DNA of 64,000 nucleotides from Trematomus loennbergii (taxonomy: Eukaryota > Chordata > Actinopteri > Perciformes > Nototheniidae): positions 18,596,075 to 18,660,074 of the forward strand of contig JAAOOA010000027.1 in assembly GCA_012861695.1 (NCBI GenBank). Reading direction: 5' to 3'. The notes under the pieces are model-generated. The model did no database searches and was not told the DNA's origin. It was given only the letters and a program-made list of their open reading frames with translations. Positions 10,576 to 20,823 of the stretch are shown piece by piece. Position numbers and translations under genes: made by a program. Within the stretch, counting starts at the first letter, position 1, and the number at the start of each line of letters is the position of its first letter.

Positions 10576-10964
10576 ATGGTGACGGCAGCTCGGCCAGCCT
10601 CTGTGGCACTGCTGACACTTTTTGCTTTTGGTTTTGCAGACGCCATTCGAACTTTGAGAGATGGACCAATGATCGATGCTGAAGGAAGGGAATATAAAAC
10701 TGCTGCATTAGGGTTTGACACAGAAAGTCAAATCAGTGAACCACAATTCAATGAGGGATCCACTATCAGTGTACAATGCACAGAAGTGTCCATAATCATT
10801 GCGGTAAAGGCTGACTTCTTTAAAAATGGACGCCTTTTGTCTCCATGGGATTTTTTTTGGGAGAAGTCAAGCATTCACAGAGCAGTCAGTGTCGACCTGT
10901 TGCTGCTGGTGACTCTGAATATGTATTTGAAGCTGGACTACAAGACTGTGGCTCCAAAGTGACT
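10576..10964 (+). pseudogene. zp3-like first exon, orphaned and frameshifted
   Basis: Starts with a signal peptide (VALLTLFAFGFADA) and enters a ZP-N domain (STISVQCTEVSIIIAVKADF, then LSPWDFF). A run of eight T at 10851-10858 marks a frame change: the remainder of the ZP-N pattern (QCRPVAAGDSEYVFEAGLQD, then CGSKVT) is read in the next frame, up to a good donor GTAAGT at 10965. Without the shift the frame stops at 10962. No following exon was found; 50 bases downstream a cluster of transposons begins and runs for several kilobases. The sequence is clearly different from the 6502 gene, so it is a separate paralogue, not a recent duplicate. It is a truncated gene unless its other exons lie beyond the insertions and I missed them. 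Confidence 0.75.
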
Positions 10965-11014
10965 GTAAGTTGTTGATGATTAATAGAAGATGGTGGATAT
11001 GTAACTGTGGTTGC

Positions 11015-11395
11015 AGGTTGGGTAGGTAATTTTGGAGAAACCAGCTCGAGTGCGCTAGAATTTGAAAATACACAGCCGGAAAAAATCTGCCACTTCCTTA
11101 CAGAGCCCCTCCTCCAACACACACGAACGCGCACATGACCAATGAAGGCACGAGATAAGTTTGTGCACAGATGGAAGGCTGACAGGCAGGTAGGCCATCC
11201 AGTTATTTTAGCTGGGCCGGCTAAAATGATTGGTCGTGCTTTTTACAGCACCACGGCTTCCACAGATTACATTTTTTTATGGATTTTTTGTCAAAGCACT
11301 TAAGATATTCATTGCTATCGGGATGTTAGAGCATTCCATGGAATATAACAAAAAGTGTATCTCGAGCCGGTTTCTAAAACTTACCTACCCCAGCT
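11015..11395 (+). mobile_element. TTAA-type MITE, copy 1 of a 380-bp family
   Basis: About 380 bp with ends GGTTGGGTAGGTAA and TTACCTACCCCAGCT, the right end abutting TTAA at 11396-11399. It matches the complete copy at 63180-63557 almost base for base and lies tail-to-tail with copy 2. Its interior contains GCACTTAAGATATTC, the intact target that is interrupted in copy 2. Confidence 0.85.
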
Positions 11396-11492
11396 TTAAG
11401 GTAGGGTAGGTAAGTTTGAGAAACCGGCTCGAGATACACTTTTTGTTATTTCATGTCTATTCTTAACATCCCGATAGCAATGAATATCTTAA

Positions 11493-13471
11493 AGGAGAGG
11501 TGTCATGCTTTTCCGGTTATTACCCGTCCCCTTGTGTGTTATGAAGGTTTTTATGCATGTAAACGGTGTGCAGAGTCAAAACCCTCAAAGTACACCCTGT
11601 AGCGAGTAAAACTCTAACACAGAAAATACCTCCCCAAAACGCCTCGTTGGAGATACGTCATTGTCCATTTGATTCTTCCGGGTACGGCATGATGTCATGC
11701 GGTACCCGGAACAAAATGGACCAATCCGGAAGAGCTATGGCCACACCCAGCGGCGCTGGCCGCACCCTCTGCCAGCCTAACATTTACTGTTGGAAGCTCT
11801 GGTTCAGTTCACAATCGATCCAGTCAAGCCAATGCCAAGGACCTGTTTCCTGAAATGTGAGGGGAAATCTGTGCTGTTTGTCCTACCGACGGAAGAACCA
11901 CGACGAATCAGTGGTTGAAATTTCTGTTTAACACTGTTCCTTCAGAGGTTTGAAGAACGTTACTGGTGCGCGGCATTTCACAGACGAAAGCTACCAAAAC
12001 ATTGCCAGTTTGAGGCCGGATATGCACAGCATTTGAAACTGAAGGACGATGCTATTCCTAGTTTGTTTGGACCAGGGGAAGATTCGGGTACACAACCTGT
12101 AAGTTTGCATTGTTATTTGTGTATTTATCAAACAAGGTATCTACCGCGACTGTTTAAATGTGTAAACATGTTTCGGACGCTAAGCCATTGACACAGTGCT
12201 AACTGGGCTAACTAAGTTGCTAGCGTTTCCATATATCAACTCCAATATCAGCAGATGGCCTTACATACATGTATCTCATAGCAGGAGAATGTCTGCATTC
12301 ACACACGAAATACTCATAGACAGTATACTCCGGGTGATTTACCGTACGGTCAGTCGCGAAACGTAATTACATTATAGCTGGCGTTCCTAGCGTGTATGCT
12401 ACCGAGCTAAACAACGGAGCTAGACATGAGTTTGCTCGGGAAAACATTGTTGTTATGCCAGCTACAATGAATGTAGCAGACTACCCGTATAAGATTGCAA
12501 TTGTAAACATGTTCTTGATAGCCTAATATGAACCACTATCTGTTGTTCATAGTATAGTATATATAGTATAGTAGCCTATAGCATATTACACTGAACAACT
12601 AGCAAACGTAGGTTGGCATATTAGCTGGCAAGCTAACTGTGTTGATTAGATAGATACACACTCCTACACAACTACTACTAACAAATCTAAAACAACTAAG
12701 TTTCTCTAATATTTTGTGATTTGCATTTGATTTCGTCCAGCCAGATCAGGAAACTCCAGGCGTATCTGGCGGACAACACACACACGGGATGACCCACTCT
12801 GATGCCTCGTCCTAAAAAGCCCCGGCAGCCGCTTACAAAGCTGCGACAGGCAAGATGCCGAAAACGCCTATAAGGGGAGGAATGGATGATATACAGTGTA
12901 TATATGTATATTTACGCATGTTCATTTTGTACATTTCTAAAAATAAAGTTTGATGGAAATACTTAGTAGGCCTATCCTTTCTTCCCTGAATTATTTGCTC
13001 CTATAACATATCATTCATATATAGCAAACCATGATTTGATTTCTCATCAAACAGTAGTAGTTTATTACAGGTAAAAATAACTTACTCTTCTATAACAACA
13101 GTTGTAGGTACAGTTCGGTTAGTTAGTGTATAATATACGGCTGTACCGAGGCCATTATAAGACTGTTGTTCCGCTGAGAGCGAGCCGAAAAAAGCACTGT
13201 TAGACATGGGCGGAGCCTCTCTGGTGGTTGACTAATCAGAACAGAGTGGCCGAGCTGACCAATCGGAGCACACTAGGCTCACAGGGAGGGGGGGGCAAGA
13301 GCTCCAACGAGCCGTTTAGTGGAGAGAGTGAATACTGCTGAATACACATACTTTACAGAGATGCTGTATGCGAAACCAATGTGAGTTTGGAAAATTGCAC
13401 AGTATAAATCTATTTTAGTATACCTCAACAATGGAATTATGATCAGTGGAAATGGCCATGACACCTCTCCT
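11493..13471 (+). mobile_element. 2-kb TTAA DNA transposon carrying a THAP gene relic (Kolobok-like)
   Basis: Ends are AGGAGAGGTGTCATG and CATGACACCTCTCCT, a 15-bp perfect terminal inverted repeat, with TTAA on both sides (11489-11492 and 13472-13475). The empty site is present in copy 1 (GCACTTAAGATATTC) and in the 63-kb copy, proving insertion with TTAA duplication. A 0.7-kb deletion relative sits at 54701-55404. TTAA duplication plus a THAP zinc finger are the known hallmarks of the Kolobok superfamily; piggyBac also uses TTAA but does not typically carry THAP. No DDE transposase core is visible. Confidence 0.75.
11832..12947 (+). pseudogene. THAP zinc-finger gene relic inside the TTAA transposon
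   Basis: An ATG at 11832 opens MPRTC-x4-C... with LFVLPTEEP, the beginning of a C2CH THAP DNA-binding domain. The rest is found in shifted frames: NQWLKFLFNTVPSEV (the invariant Trp), then RHFTDESYQN (the C-x2-H strand), then LKLKDDAIPSLF (the family's closing L-K-x-D-A-I-P-S). At least two frameshifts break it between 11900 and 12020. The first exon ends at 12098 with donor GTAAGT; a second exon (12741-12815) follows acceptor TCCAG and ends in TAA, with AATAAA at 12942-12947. THAP domains recognise transposon ends or promoters. Its place inside a TTAA element suggests the transposon's own protein, or a captured host domain. No long C-terminal transposase part is present. Confidence 0.7.
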
Positions 13472-13786
13472 TTAAGTGCTTTGACAAAAATACATTTCAT
13501 CTGTGGAAGTAATACTGTAAAAAGCACGACCAATCATTTTAGCCGGCCCGGCTAAAATAACTGGATGGCCTACCTGCCTGTCAGCCTTCCATCTGTGCAC
13601 AAACTTATCTCGTGCCCTCATTGGTCATGTGCGCGTTCGTGTGTGTTGGAGGAGGGGCTCTATAAGGAAGTGGCAGATTTTCTCCGGTTGTGGCTGCGTT
13701 TCACTTCTCTTATTTTTCATTTCCTCGCTCCTCGGTCTCAGTATCACCGGAAGTTGATTTGTCTGCGCCATCTTGAGTAGCGTCCC

Positions 13787-14235
13787 ACTCATGGATGTAT
13801 AATAAGAACTGGATACAGCGTGGGAGGCGGGGCCTCATTCATTGCTATGAGAGTTGCTCATTCGCGCATGATGATAAAATGGCCCAACTTTTGAGAGAGC
13901 GAAACGTCACAGATTACCCGGCATGCCTTAGAAGTACCCGTATGTGCGCTCATAGCGCATGCGCAACTTTAACCATGCCCCCAAAATGCTCGTTCACATC
14001 AAGCACGTCAATTTGCGTACACGTACAGTAACAGCACCGCACGTTCATGACAGCATGGTAATGGTTTGTTATTATGATAGATTTGATATTAACGAGGCGG
14101 CAGTTAGCAGCTAGCGGTTAGCTAGTAATTATGCTAATTTACACATCAATCGTTATGTATTTTATATTACGCTGTAACAGGATCTAGTGATATCCAAGCA
14201 ACAGAGCTTCATTTAGCATGAAAGAATTATTGCAC

Positions 14236-14281
<46 letters not shown>

Positions 14282-14437
14282 ATTATATATACATTGCAAT
14301 AAGCTTCTTAGTGCAATAAGAAGCTACAGGGACGTTAAATTATGAATTACAGCAAACATGTGCAATATATCCATTAGTACAGCTCCATGGGCTGGCAGTA
14401 AGGCGATTTGGGTCCGTTCTTATTGTGCATCCATGGG
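13787..14437. mobile_element. Probable DNA transposon remnant with inverted ends
   Basis: ATGGATGTATAATAAGAACT at 13791 and its inverted counterpart (GTTCTTATTGTGCATCCAT, 14416-14434) differ by only a few bases and bracket about 650 bp. The interior has an (AT)n run at about 14239-14274. I could not settle a target duplication, so borders are approximate. Confidence 0.4.
14239..14274. repeat. (AT)n microsatellite
   Basis: An uninterrupted AT dinucleotide run, followed by further AT-rich sequence with the inverted AATATATTATAT pattern. Confidence 0.9.
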
Positions 14438-14878
14438 TAAAGATAAACGCATGTAGTGCTGAACACGTAACATGAACGTGCCGGCGGCGCGGTCCCGTGG
14501 GTTAGATGCGCGTTCATAATGCAGAGGGAAATAACTCACAGAATAACGTTATTAGCACATTTTTACAACTTGAGGAGCGAATGTTTTTAATAAGGGCTAT
14601 ACAAGTGTTCATACTGGGTAGTTTATTTAGTTTAAAAAAATTATCCAACGATTACAGACCACTCTTTCCCCATGTAAGTCAATGGGAAAAAGTGTTTCCG
14701 GGCCTGGCAACCAAAAGGAAGTGTAGTACCGCTGTTTGGCCAGCACGAATATTTTCATCTGAGTCCGGCGCACTTCCTGGGGGCTTGGTCCCACTGGCCT
14801 TATTTTTGACGGAGGACCGAGGATCGAGGAGCGAGGAGCGATAATGGAGGAGCTATAATCGAGGAACCACCAGACCAT

Positions 14879-15267
14879 GGGTGTTTCTCAATCGCGAGTA
14901 CGCTTGCTTGGTAGCACATGTCTGCCGAGCATCTTGCTTCAGAAGCGAGTCAAGAATACTTCCTGGCATTCGGAAAACGAAGTGTGAACACGCTAGCAAG
15001 TGTGCAGGTGTGCGTCATATGAGATGCCCCGCCTTACATCTTCCGCCACAGATTTGGGAAATTGGTCCGTGCGCAAAGCATTGTGGGGATTTTAAGACCG
15101 CGAAGTCTACTCATGTGCAGACTCGTATTTCTCCAAACGGAGTACGCCGGGCTCGGTAGATTTCCAAGTATGCTGGAGATTGGAACAGTACTTCGGCGGC
15201 ACTCGATGACGTAGTATGCTTGAAATAGTGGCTCTGAAGCAGCTTTACTCGCGATTGAGAAACACCC
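14879..15267. mobile_element. 389-bp MITE with 3-bp target duplication (PIF/Harbinger-like)
   Basis: Terminal inverted repeats GGGTGTTTCTCAATCGCGAG at 14879 and CTCGCGATTGAGAAACACCC at 15267 match over at least 20 bp. CAT is duplicated on both sides (14876-14878, 15268-15270). A 3-bp duplication and GGG termini fit the PIF/Harbinger group; the assignment is inference. Confidence 0.7.
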
Positions 15268-15270
15268 CAT

Positions 15271-16036
15271 CCTTCGATGAAATCCTCAGACACTCGCCCC
15301 GCCCCCTTACTGTGTATCGCTCACTGATTGGACGATGCAGCGCATGCACTGATCTGTTGCTTCTTGACATGAGAGCAGTTTCCCAGCGGAGTGAAGAAAA
15401 TACATGAACCTCACGGGAGTCACTCCTCAGTTCATGCAGTGTTTTGTTTCAATGAATGTATCATTTAGTTACAAATATGTGATATATCTGAACACAAAGT
15501 GGTCAAAAATCATTTTATTCATTTTTTGGAAACATTTTCATGATCGCTTTTTCGTTTTACATTTTCATTTATTGTAATTTCCATTCAGTCAGTCATTAAG
15601 TGATATTTAAAATGTTAATTTGCTACATATCCACACAAACAAACAAAGTGTGCAGTCCAATGAATGTTAATATAACTGGGTTTTGATAGATAACATATCT
15701 CTTTTGCTTCTCTCAATTATTTTTATTTATATTGAGCACTCTAATCAATATTAATCTAACTAATGTTCGTTTATACATTTTAAGAATGACGTTTATCTTA
15801 TTTGAGAATGACGAAGGTACGTTTTAACCATTTGTTTTTTAGTTCTAATTGAAACAACAACAAAAAACAGAAACGGGTCGTTTTTTGTTTTTTCAATTTT
15901 GCCCCAAAACCAAAAAACGGAAATTCAGCTCGTTTTTTCGTTTTTCTGTTCTTACTGTTAAAACAAGTATGTTTCGTTTCCATAGGTGGGTGGGTCTCCA
16001 GTGCCTCCTTGCTTCTGATTGGCTAGTTTGCCCTAT
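15271..16036. other. AT-rich spacer before the giant palindrome
   Basis: No gene seen. Around 15858-15960 there are imperfect inverted stretches built from CGTTTTTTG and CAAAAAACG motifs. The unique sequence ends at 16036, where the palindrome arm begins. Confidence 0.5.
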
Positions 16037-16188
16037 GAGTAGTAATACAAATCCTGTTTCAATCACATTAGTATGCATAAAAAGTGACAGGTCACACCTG
16101 CCCTATCAGTACTACTACTTATGCTAAGTCCCGCCCCCTAATTATGCTAATGAGCCCCTTTGATATGCTAATGAGCCCCTTTGTTCGA

Positions 16189-16680
16189 GGTGTTATCACA
16201 TGTAGGTGTGACATTCCCCATTGTAGTAGATCCTTTGTTGTGTAATCTAATTAGCCTTTGATGTCTGATCCCTTTGTTGTCTATCCTTTGATGTGAGGGG
16301 TGAGGTGTTTGTGACATGTAGGTGTGATATCCCCTGTTGTAGTAGATCCTTTGTTGTATAATCTAATTAGCCTTTGATGTCTGCCCCCTTTGTTGTCTAA
16401 TTACCCTTTGATGTCTATCCTTTGATGTGAGGGATGGGGTGTTTGTGACATGTAGGTGTGAACTCCCCCTTGTAGTAGATCCTTTGTTGTATAATCTAAT
16501 TAGCCATTGATGTCTGACCCCTTGTTGTCTAATCTAATTAGACCCTTTGATGTCTGTCCTTTGATGTAAGGTGGGAGGTGTTATAACATGTAGGTGTGAT
16601 ATTCTCCCTTGTAGTAGATCCTTTGATGTCAATCTAATTAGCCCTTTGATGTATGTCCTTTGATCAGTGTTTGTAATTAG
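16189..16680 (+). repeat. Tandem ~130-bp units near the left arm end
   Basis: Four units each begin around CATGTAGGTGTGA (near 16198, 16314, 16448 and 16585) and continue with TAGTAGATCCTTTG and several copies of CCTTTGATGTC with TAATCTAATTAG. The unit length drifts between about 115 and 137 bp. Recurrent short motifs near an element terminus could be binding sites for a transposase or replication protein. Confidence 0.85.
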
Positions 16681-16887
16681 TGTTAAGGTAGTCTCTTTGA
16701 AGTTGTGTGAGACTGTCTCGCACCCCGTCCTCCTCTCACCTCTTCCCCCTCTCACCCCTCCCCCCTTCCTTTTGCTGTGATGTCAGAAGATAGAGGGTGG
16801 AGTTAGATGGAAAATAAAATCCGTGCAAACTAGATAAAAAGCCAGTCATTTCCACTCACCAAGTCACCTAAACTTTCAAAAACGAAA

Positions 16888-17073
16888 ATGGCAAAGAGAC
16901 GCATCGATAGGGGTTTAATCAGCGAGACGCCTGTGACAACTTACCGCCATCCGTCGGGAGCTCCAGTCAAGAAACGGATGCAGTATCTGTGCCGGGTTCA
17001 GACCCTCCGTCGGAGGCTCTTCATGAAAAATGGAGTCTGGATGTGTGAGACTGTCTCCCCTCACACCCCCTAA
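16888..17073 (+). CDS. Short basic protein of the palindromic element (61 codons)
   Basis: ATG in a good start context (GAAAATGG), with an AGATAAAAAG TATA-like box about 55 bases upstream. The product starts MAKRRIDRGLISE and is rich in Arg/Lys (PVKKRMQYL, RRRLF), which suggests a nucleic-acid-binding peptide. A diverged copy at 31080 keeps the first 50 or so residues in frame with several substitutions, modest support for real coding. The last residues (CETVSPHTP) come from a GAGACTGTCTC repeat that also occurs upstream at 16706, so the C-terminus may not be a conserved end. The minus-strand mirror copy (about 28039-28223) has one G fewer and stops early. No homologue is recognised. Confidence 0.4.
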   Translation: MAKRRIDRGLISETPVTTYRHPSGAPVKKRMQYLCRVQTLRRRLFMKNGVWMCETVSPHTP

Positions 17074-17444
17074 CACCCCCTCCCCTCCCCCCTGCCTGTC
17101 ACCTCCTGATTTTCCTATCAGCCGTTAATTCTCATTCACTAAGTCACCTAAAACTTTTATTGTCCTCTCTAAATTAGATTAGTTTTTTAATATGATTTGT
17201 GTTAACTAAGGATGTTCTCTTAAGTTGTATGGCTTGTGAACTAATGTTTAATTACTTTATTAACTATAACAAAGTCTCTCTGAGAGGAAAATAATAATTT
17301 AAAATATGTTAATGACCCCCTGATATTGTATTTTGTAATGTTTAATTACTTCGCACAACTATTAATGAATCCCTATATGAAGTTACATGAGGCTACATTT
17401 ACTTGGGTTGAGCCCTGGATGATGAAAATAATCTAAGTGTCATG

Positions 17445-17605
17445 TTAGGGGGGCATTACGGAACTCAGGAGTCCGCCCTTGGAGGCCTGGAGAGCGGATA
17501 AAGAGAGGTGTATTTACTGGTGTTGAGCCCTGGATGATGTAAATAGTCCAAGTGCCATGGTAGGGGGGCATTACGGAACTCAGGAGTCCGCCCTTTGAGG
17601 CGTTG
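17445..17605. repeat. Direct repeat pair 'GGGGGGCATTACGGAACTC'
   Basis: Two ~120-bp blocks (starting about 17400 and 17518) share TGAGCCCTGGATGATG..AATA and TAGGGGGGCATTACGGAACT, then CAGGAGTCCGCCCTT. They are mirrored at 27510-27710. A diverged half is visible in the third copy near 30870. Confidence 0.7.
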
Positions 17606-17939
17606 TTAACATTAATGCTTTTGTTTTTGTTACTAAGATACTTTTTTAGATACACTTTTGAAGTGAGCAACACTTTACAACTGGTAGAAAGTTAAGTACT
17701 TTGTATGGAATGGGGTTTTCTTTAGAGCTGTTTTCAGTGAGACAATGCAGTTTCTGATCATTTTAAGTTTTCAAGTTTCAAGGCTTTATGGCATATGCCC
17801 ATTAGCTACAGTGTAGATATGTCAATGAAAAACATAGGTCACAGGCTCCTCCAACAGTGCACATAAAACAGATAAAATACTGCAATAGAATGTTTTGATA
17901 TGACAGATTTGTGCGTAATTCTCTCACAAAGGAACTGTA

Positions 17940-20008
17940 AGATACACGTTTATGTATGGAAAACTTCATAACTTGGTAAAATATTCATTCATTTGTAACG
18001 AATTGAGTTTTCTTCAAGAATCAAACTCTAATGGAGAGTTTATGATTTTTAACACTGTTTCGATGAAACAATGCAGTTTTTGATAACTTGACTTGACTAA
18101 CATTACTTTTTTTAAATATATGTTTTTAGATGCTTTACTTTTGATTTCTTTCATGTTATTTTAACACATTACTTTTTTCATATTTTTCAACATACTGTGA
18201 TATTTTTTTTTTCTCTCCTTTTTCCATTATATTTTGAATATACAGACATTCAACGCAATAAGTCCCACCCCAATTAGCAAATCATCCAAAACTAAGGACC
18301 CCCACTAAGACGAACAGATTTTCTTTAAGACTGTGACTCTTAAAGGCACTTTGGGATTTTAGTAAAACAATCCAGTTTTCTGGAAATAACTTAAATGATT
18401 TTCGTTTTTTCTCCTACAAAGATACTTATAGTTACACTTTAATGGATGCAAAACTTTATAACTTGGTAAAATATTCATTAATTTGTAATGAATTGAGATT
18501 CTTAAAGAATCAAACTCTAAATGGAGAGTTTGTGATTTTAACACTGTTTCGATGAAACAATACAGTTTTTGATAACTTGACTTGACTAACATTACTTTTT
18601 TAAATATATGTTTTTGTTAGATGACTTTACTGATTTTTGCTTTTTTCTTCCTTGCTTTTGTTTGTGTTACTAGGATACTTTTAGATACACTTTGAAGTGT
18701 GCAACACTTTACAACTGATAGAATAGTACTTTTGTAAGGAATTGGGTTTCTTAACAATCCTGCTCCATCATTAAATCACTTAATCTGCTACTTCCAGGCA
18801 AAAAGCTTTTAAAACTCGCATCGTGTATTAAGTCATGTCTTGGCAAAAATGAGAGTCCTGGGTGCTTTAAAACATTTCTTAGAACATTTTGATATATTCA
18901 AACACATAATGAACTGCAATGACTCACTGCTACATCAAATTTATTTTACACTGCTGGGAGGACAAAACTATGAGACTCTCAGACCCTTTTGTTGTCAATC
19001 TAATTAGCCTGTCCTCATTCCAACTAAAGTAATTTAACCTAAGTGGAGCCAACCTAAGGAGTGGGCCCTACAGTCTGGGACTAGCTTACTTTTTAACATT
19101 CTAATCAAAGGGGCCCGTAAATATTATCTCCGCCAATATGCTATATTCAAATATCAGTTAAAAAAAAATAAAAAAAAATAAAACTCATTTCATGTTGAAA
19201 TGATCAAGGAAAAGCCAGTCAATGTTATGCTAACACAAACAAAAGTTCTGTTTTATATGTTGAAATATAATTTAAAAAACAACGATATAGTATTTTCAAG
19301 TCTTACTTTAGTATGGTAAAATTAAGAATAAGTCACATTAAAGTTTGTCATGATTTTCCGTAAAATAGTCAAGTATAGTTTGTCAAAAGAATATGAAAAA
19401 ATCATTTTGTAGAGTAGTATGTTGAAAATCTCAGTGTTTAACTGAACACACCTACACAACACCTCGAACAAAGGGGTAATTAGCATACAAAGGGGGGTCA
19501 CTAGCATCAGTGGGGGAAAGGTGCTACGGAAATGAACTTTGAGGAGAACAGAGTTATACCGACTAATTATTTACGGCGTTCGAACGCATACCTCGTCAAC
19601 CATCTGTTTACAAACTCAAAGATTATGATGGAGAAGAGATCAAGGGGACTTTTTTATGAGAAAGAGTTGAAAAAGTGAAGGTAGTACTTTTTTTATGAAC
19701 AGATTTTCTTTAAGACTGTGACTCTTAAAGGCATTTTCTAGTAAGACAATCCAGTTTTCTGGAAATAACTTGAATGATTTTTGTTTTTTCTCCTACAAAG
19801 ATACTTATAGTTACACTTTAATGGATGCAAAACTTTATAACTTGGTAAAATATTCATTAATTTGTAATGAAATTAGTTTCTTAAAGAATCAAACTCTAAA
19901 TGGAGAGTTTGTGATTTTAACACTGTTTTAGATGAAACAATGCGGTTTTGATAACTTGACTTGACTAACATAACTTTTTTTTTTTTTTAAATATATGTTT
20001 TTTAGATG
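17940..20008 (+). repeat. Three internal ~300-bp repeats in the arm body
   Basis: Segments 17940-18140, 18312-18615 and 19698-20008 share CTTGGTAAAATATTCATT, AATCAAACTCTAA, GGAGAGTTTGTGATTTTAAC and CTTGACTTGACTAACAT. Two end in TTTAAATATATGTTTTTAGA followed by the same ATGCTTTACTT block. They are mirrored in the right arm. They explain why short frames recur here, none of which looks coding. Confidence 0.8.
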
Positions 20009-20227
20009 CTTTACTTTGATTTCTTTCATGTTATTTTAACACAACATTACTTTTTTCATATTTTTCAACATACTGTGATATTTTGTTTTTTCTCTCCTTT
20101 TTCCATTATATTTTTGAAAAACTACACAGTGATTTTTATCAAAATACAACATGCAACTAATACATTATACAATATTACGACTTTTTGCGATATTTTCAAC
20201 ACAATATACTTGTACCTTTTTCTGTAG

Positions 20228-20398
20228 GGCTTCAGGATATTTGGCATGTCATGCATAAAAACCGGTGTCATCTTTCCTGAAACTGACGTGCTGTCCGTTT
20301 TACAAACAAGTTATCTTTCTGCTTCTTCACCCTCTGAATTTTCCTCCCCCGTCCCTATTCCTTCAGCCATCACAACAACAATCAAGTCAGATCTGTGA
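20228..20398 (+). other. Exon-like block in the left arm (frameshifted relative to its relative)
   Basis: After a TTTCTGTAG acceptor-like site the block can encode FPETDVLSVLQTSYLSASS and ends in TGA with a later AAATTAAAC. In the third copy (31887-32056) the same frame is open from the acceptor onward (LQDIGHVMRKTG...). Both palindrome arms have one extra A near 20255, which breaks it. A conserved frame across two diverged copies is suggestive, not proof, of coding. Confidence 0.3.
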
Positions 20399-20823
20399 AA
20401 TTAAACACCTCTCCCCAAAGCGTGACTTCCCTATTGATGGAGTGGGGCCGTAGGGCCTAACCCGATTGGCCTAATATACTAACATGCAGAATGTATGGTA
20501 TGTTTGAAAAAAGACTAACCATCTATCCAGTTCAAGCTGTCTTTAAGATGCGACATCGTGCTCTGACTTTTTCCGTAAAATCGTGACAAACTATTACTTA
20601 TTCTTACATTTGACCTCTTGCTGCTTGGTTGGAAATGATAGATGAAAAAGCTACAAAGCTTAAAGAACTTTTCTAAAAAACTCTCAATTCTACAGATGAA
20701 TCCCCCCACTCAACGCAATAAGTCCGCCCCCCACTCAGCAAATCATCTAAAACGAAGGACCCCACTAAGACGACCGTTGAAAACTAGCCAGGGATCTGAG
20801 AAAAACCAAGTCTCCCCCGCGAG

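Larger units (their letters stand above)
11400..13697 (-). mobile_element. TTAA-type MITE, copy 2, inverted and split by a 2-kb element
   Basis: Starts GGTAGGGTAGGTAAG directly after the TTAA that ends copy 1, and is its reverse complement. It is interrupted after 11492 by the element at 11493-13471 and resumes at 13476 with GTGCTTTGAC. It fades out near 13697, before the left terminus, so this end is truncated. Confidence 0.8.

Noticed and set aside
11566..11853. A 95-codon frame in the THAP element
   Set aside because: It overlaps the THAP start in another frame and has no domain content; the frame from 11832 carries the recognisable domain.
16189..16680. Regular repeats that might suggest a CRISPR array
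   Set aside because: Units are ~130 bp and similar over their whole length, with no short repeat/unique spacer pattern; the genome is clearly a fish.
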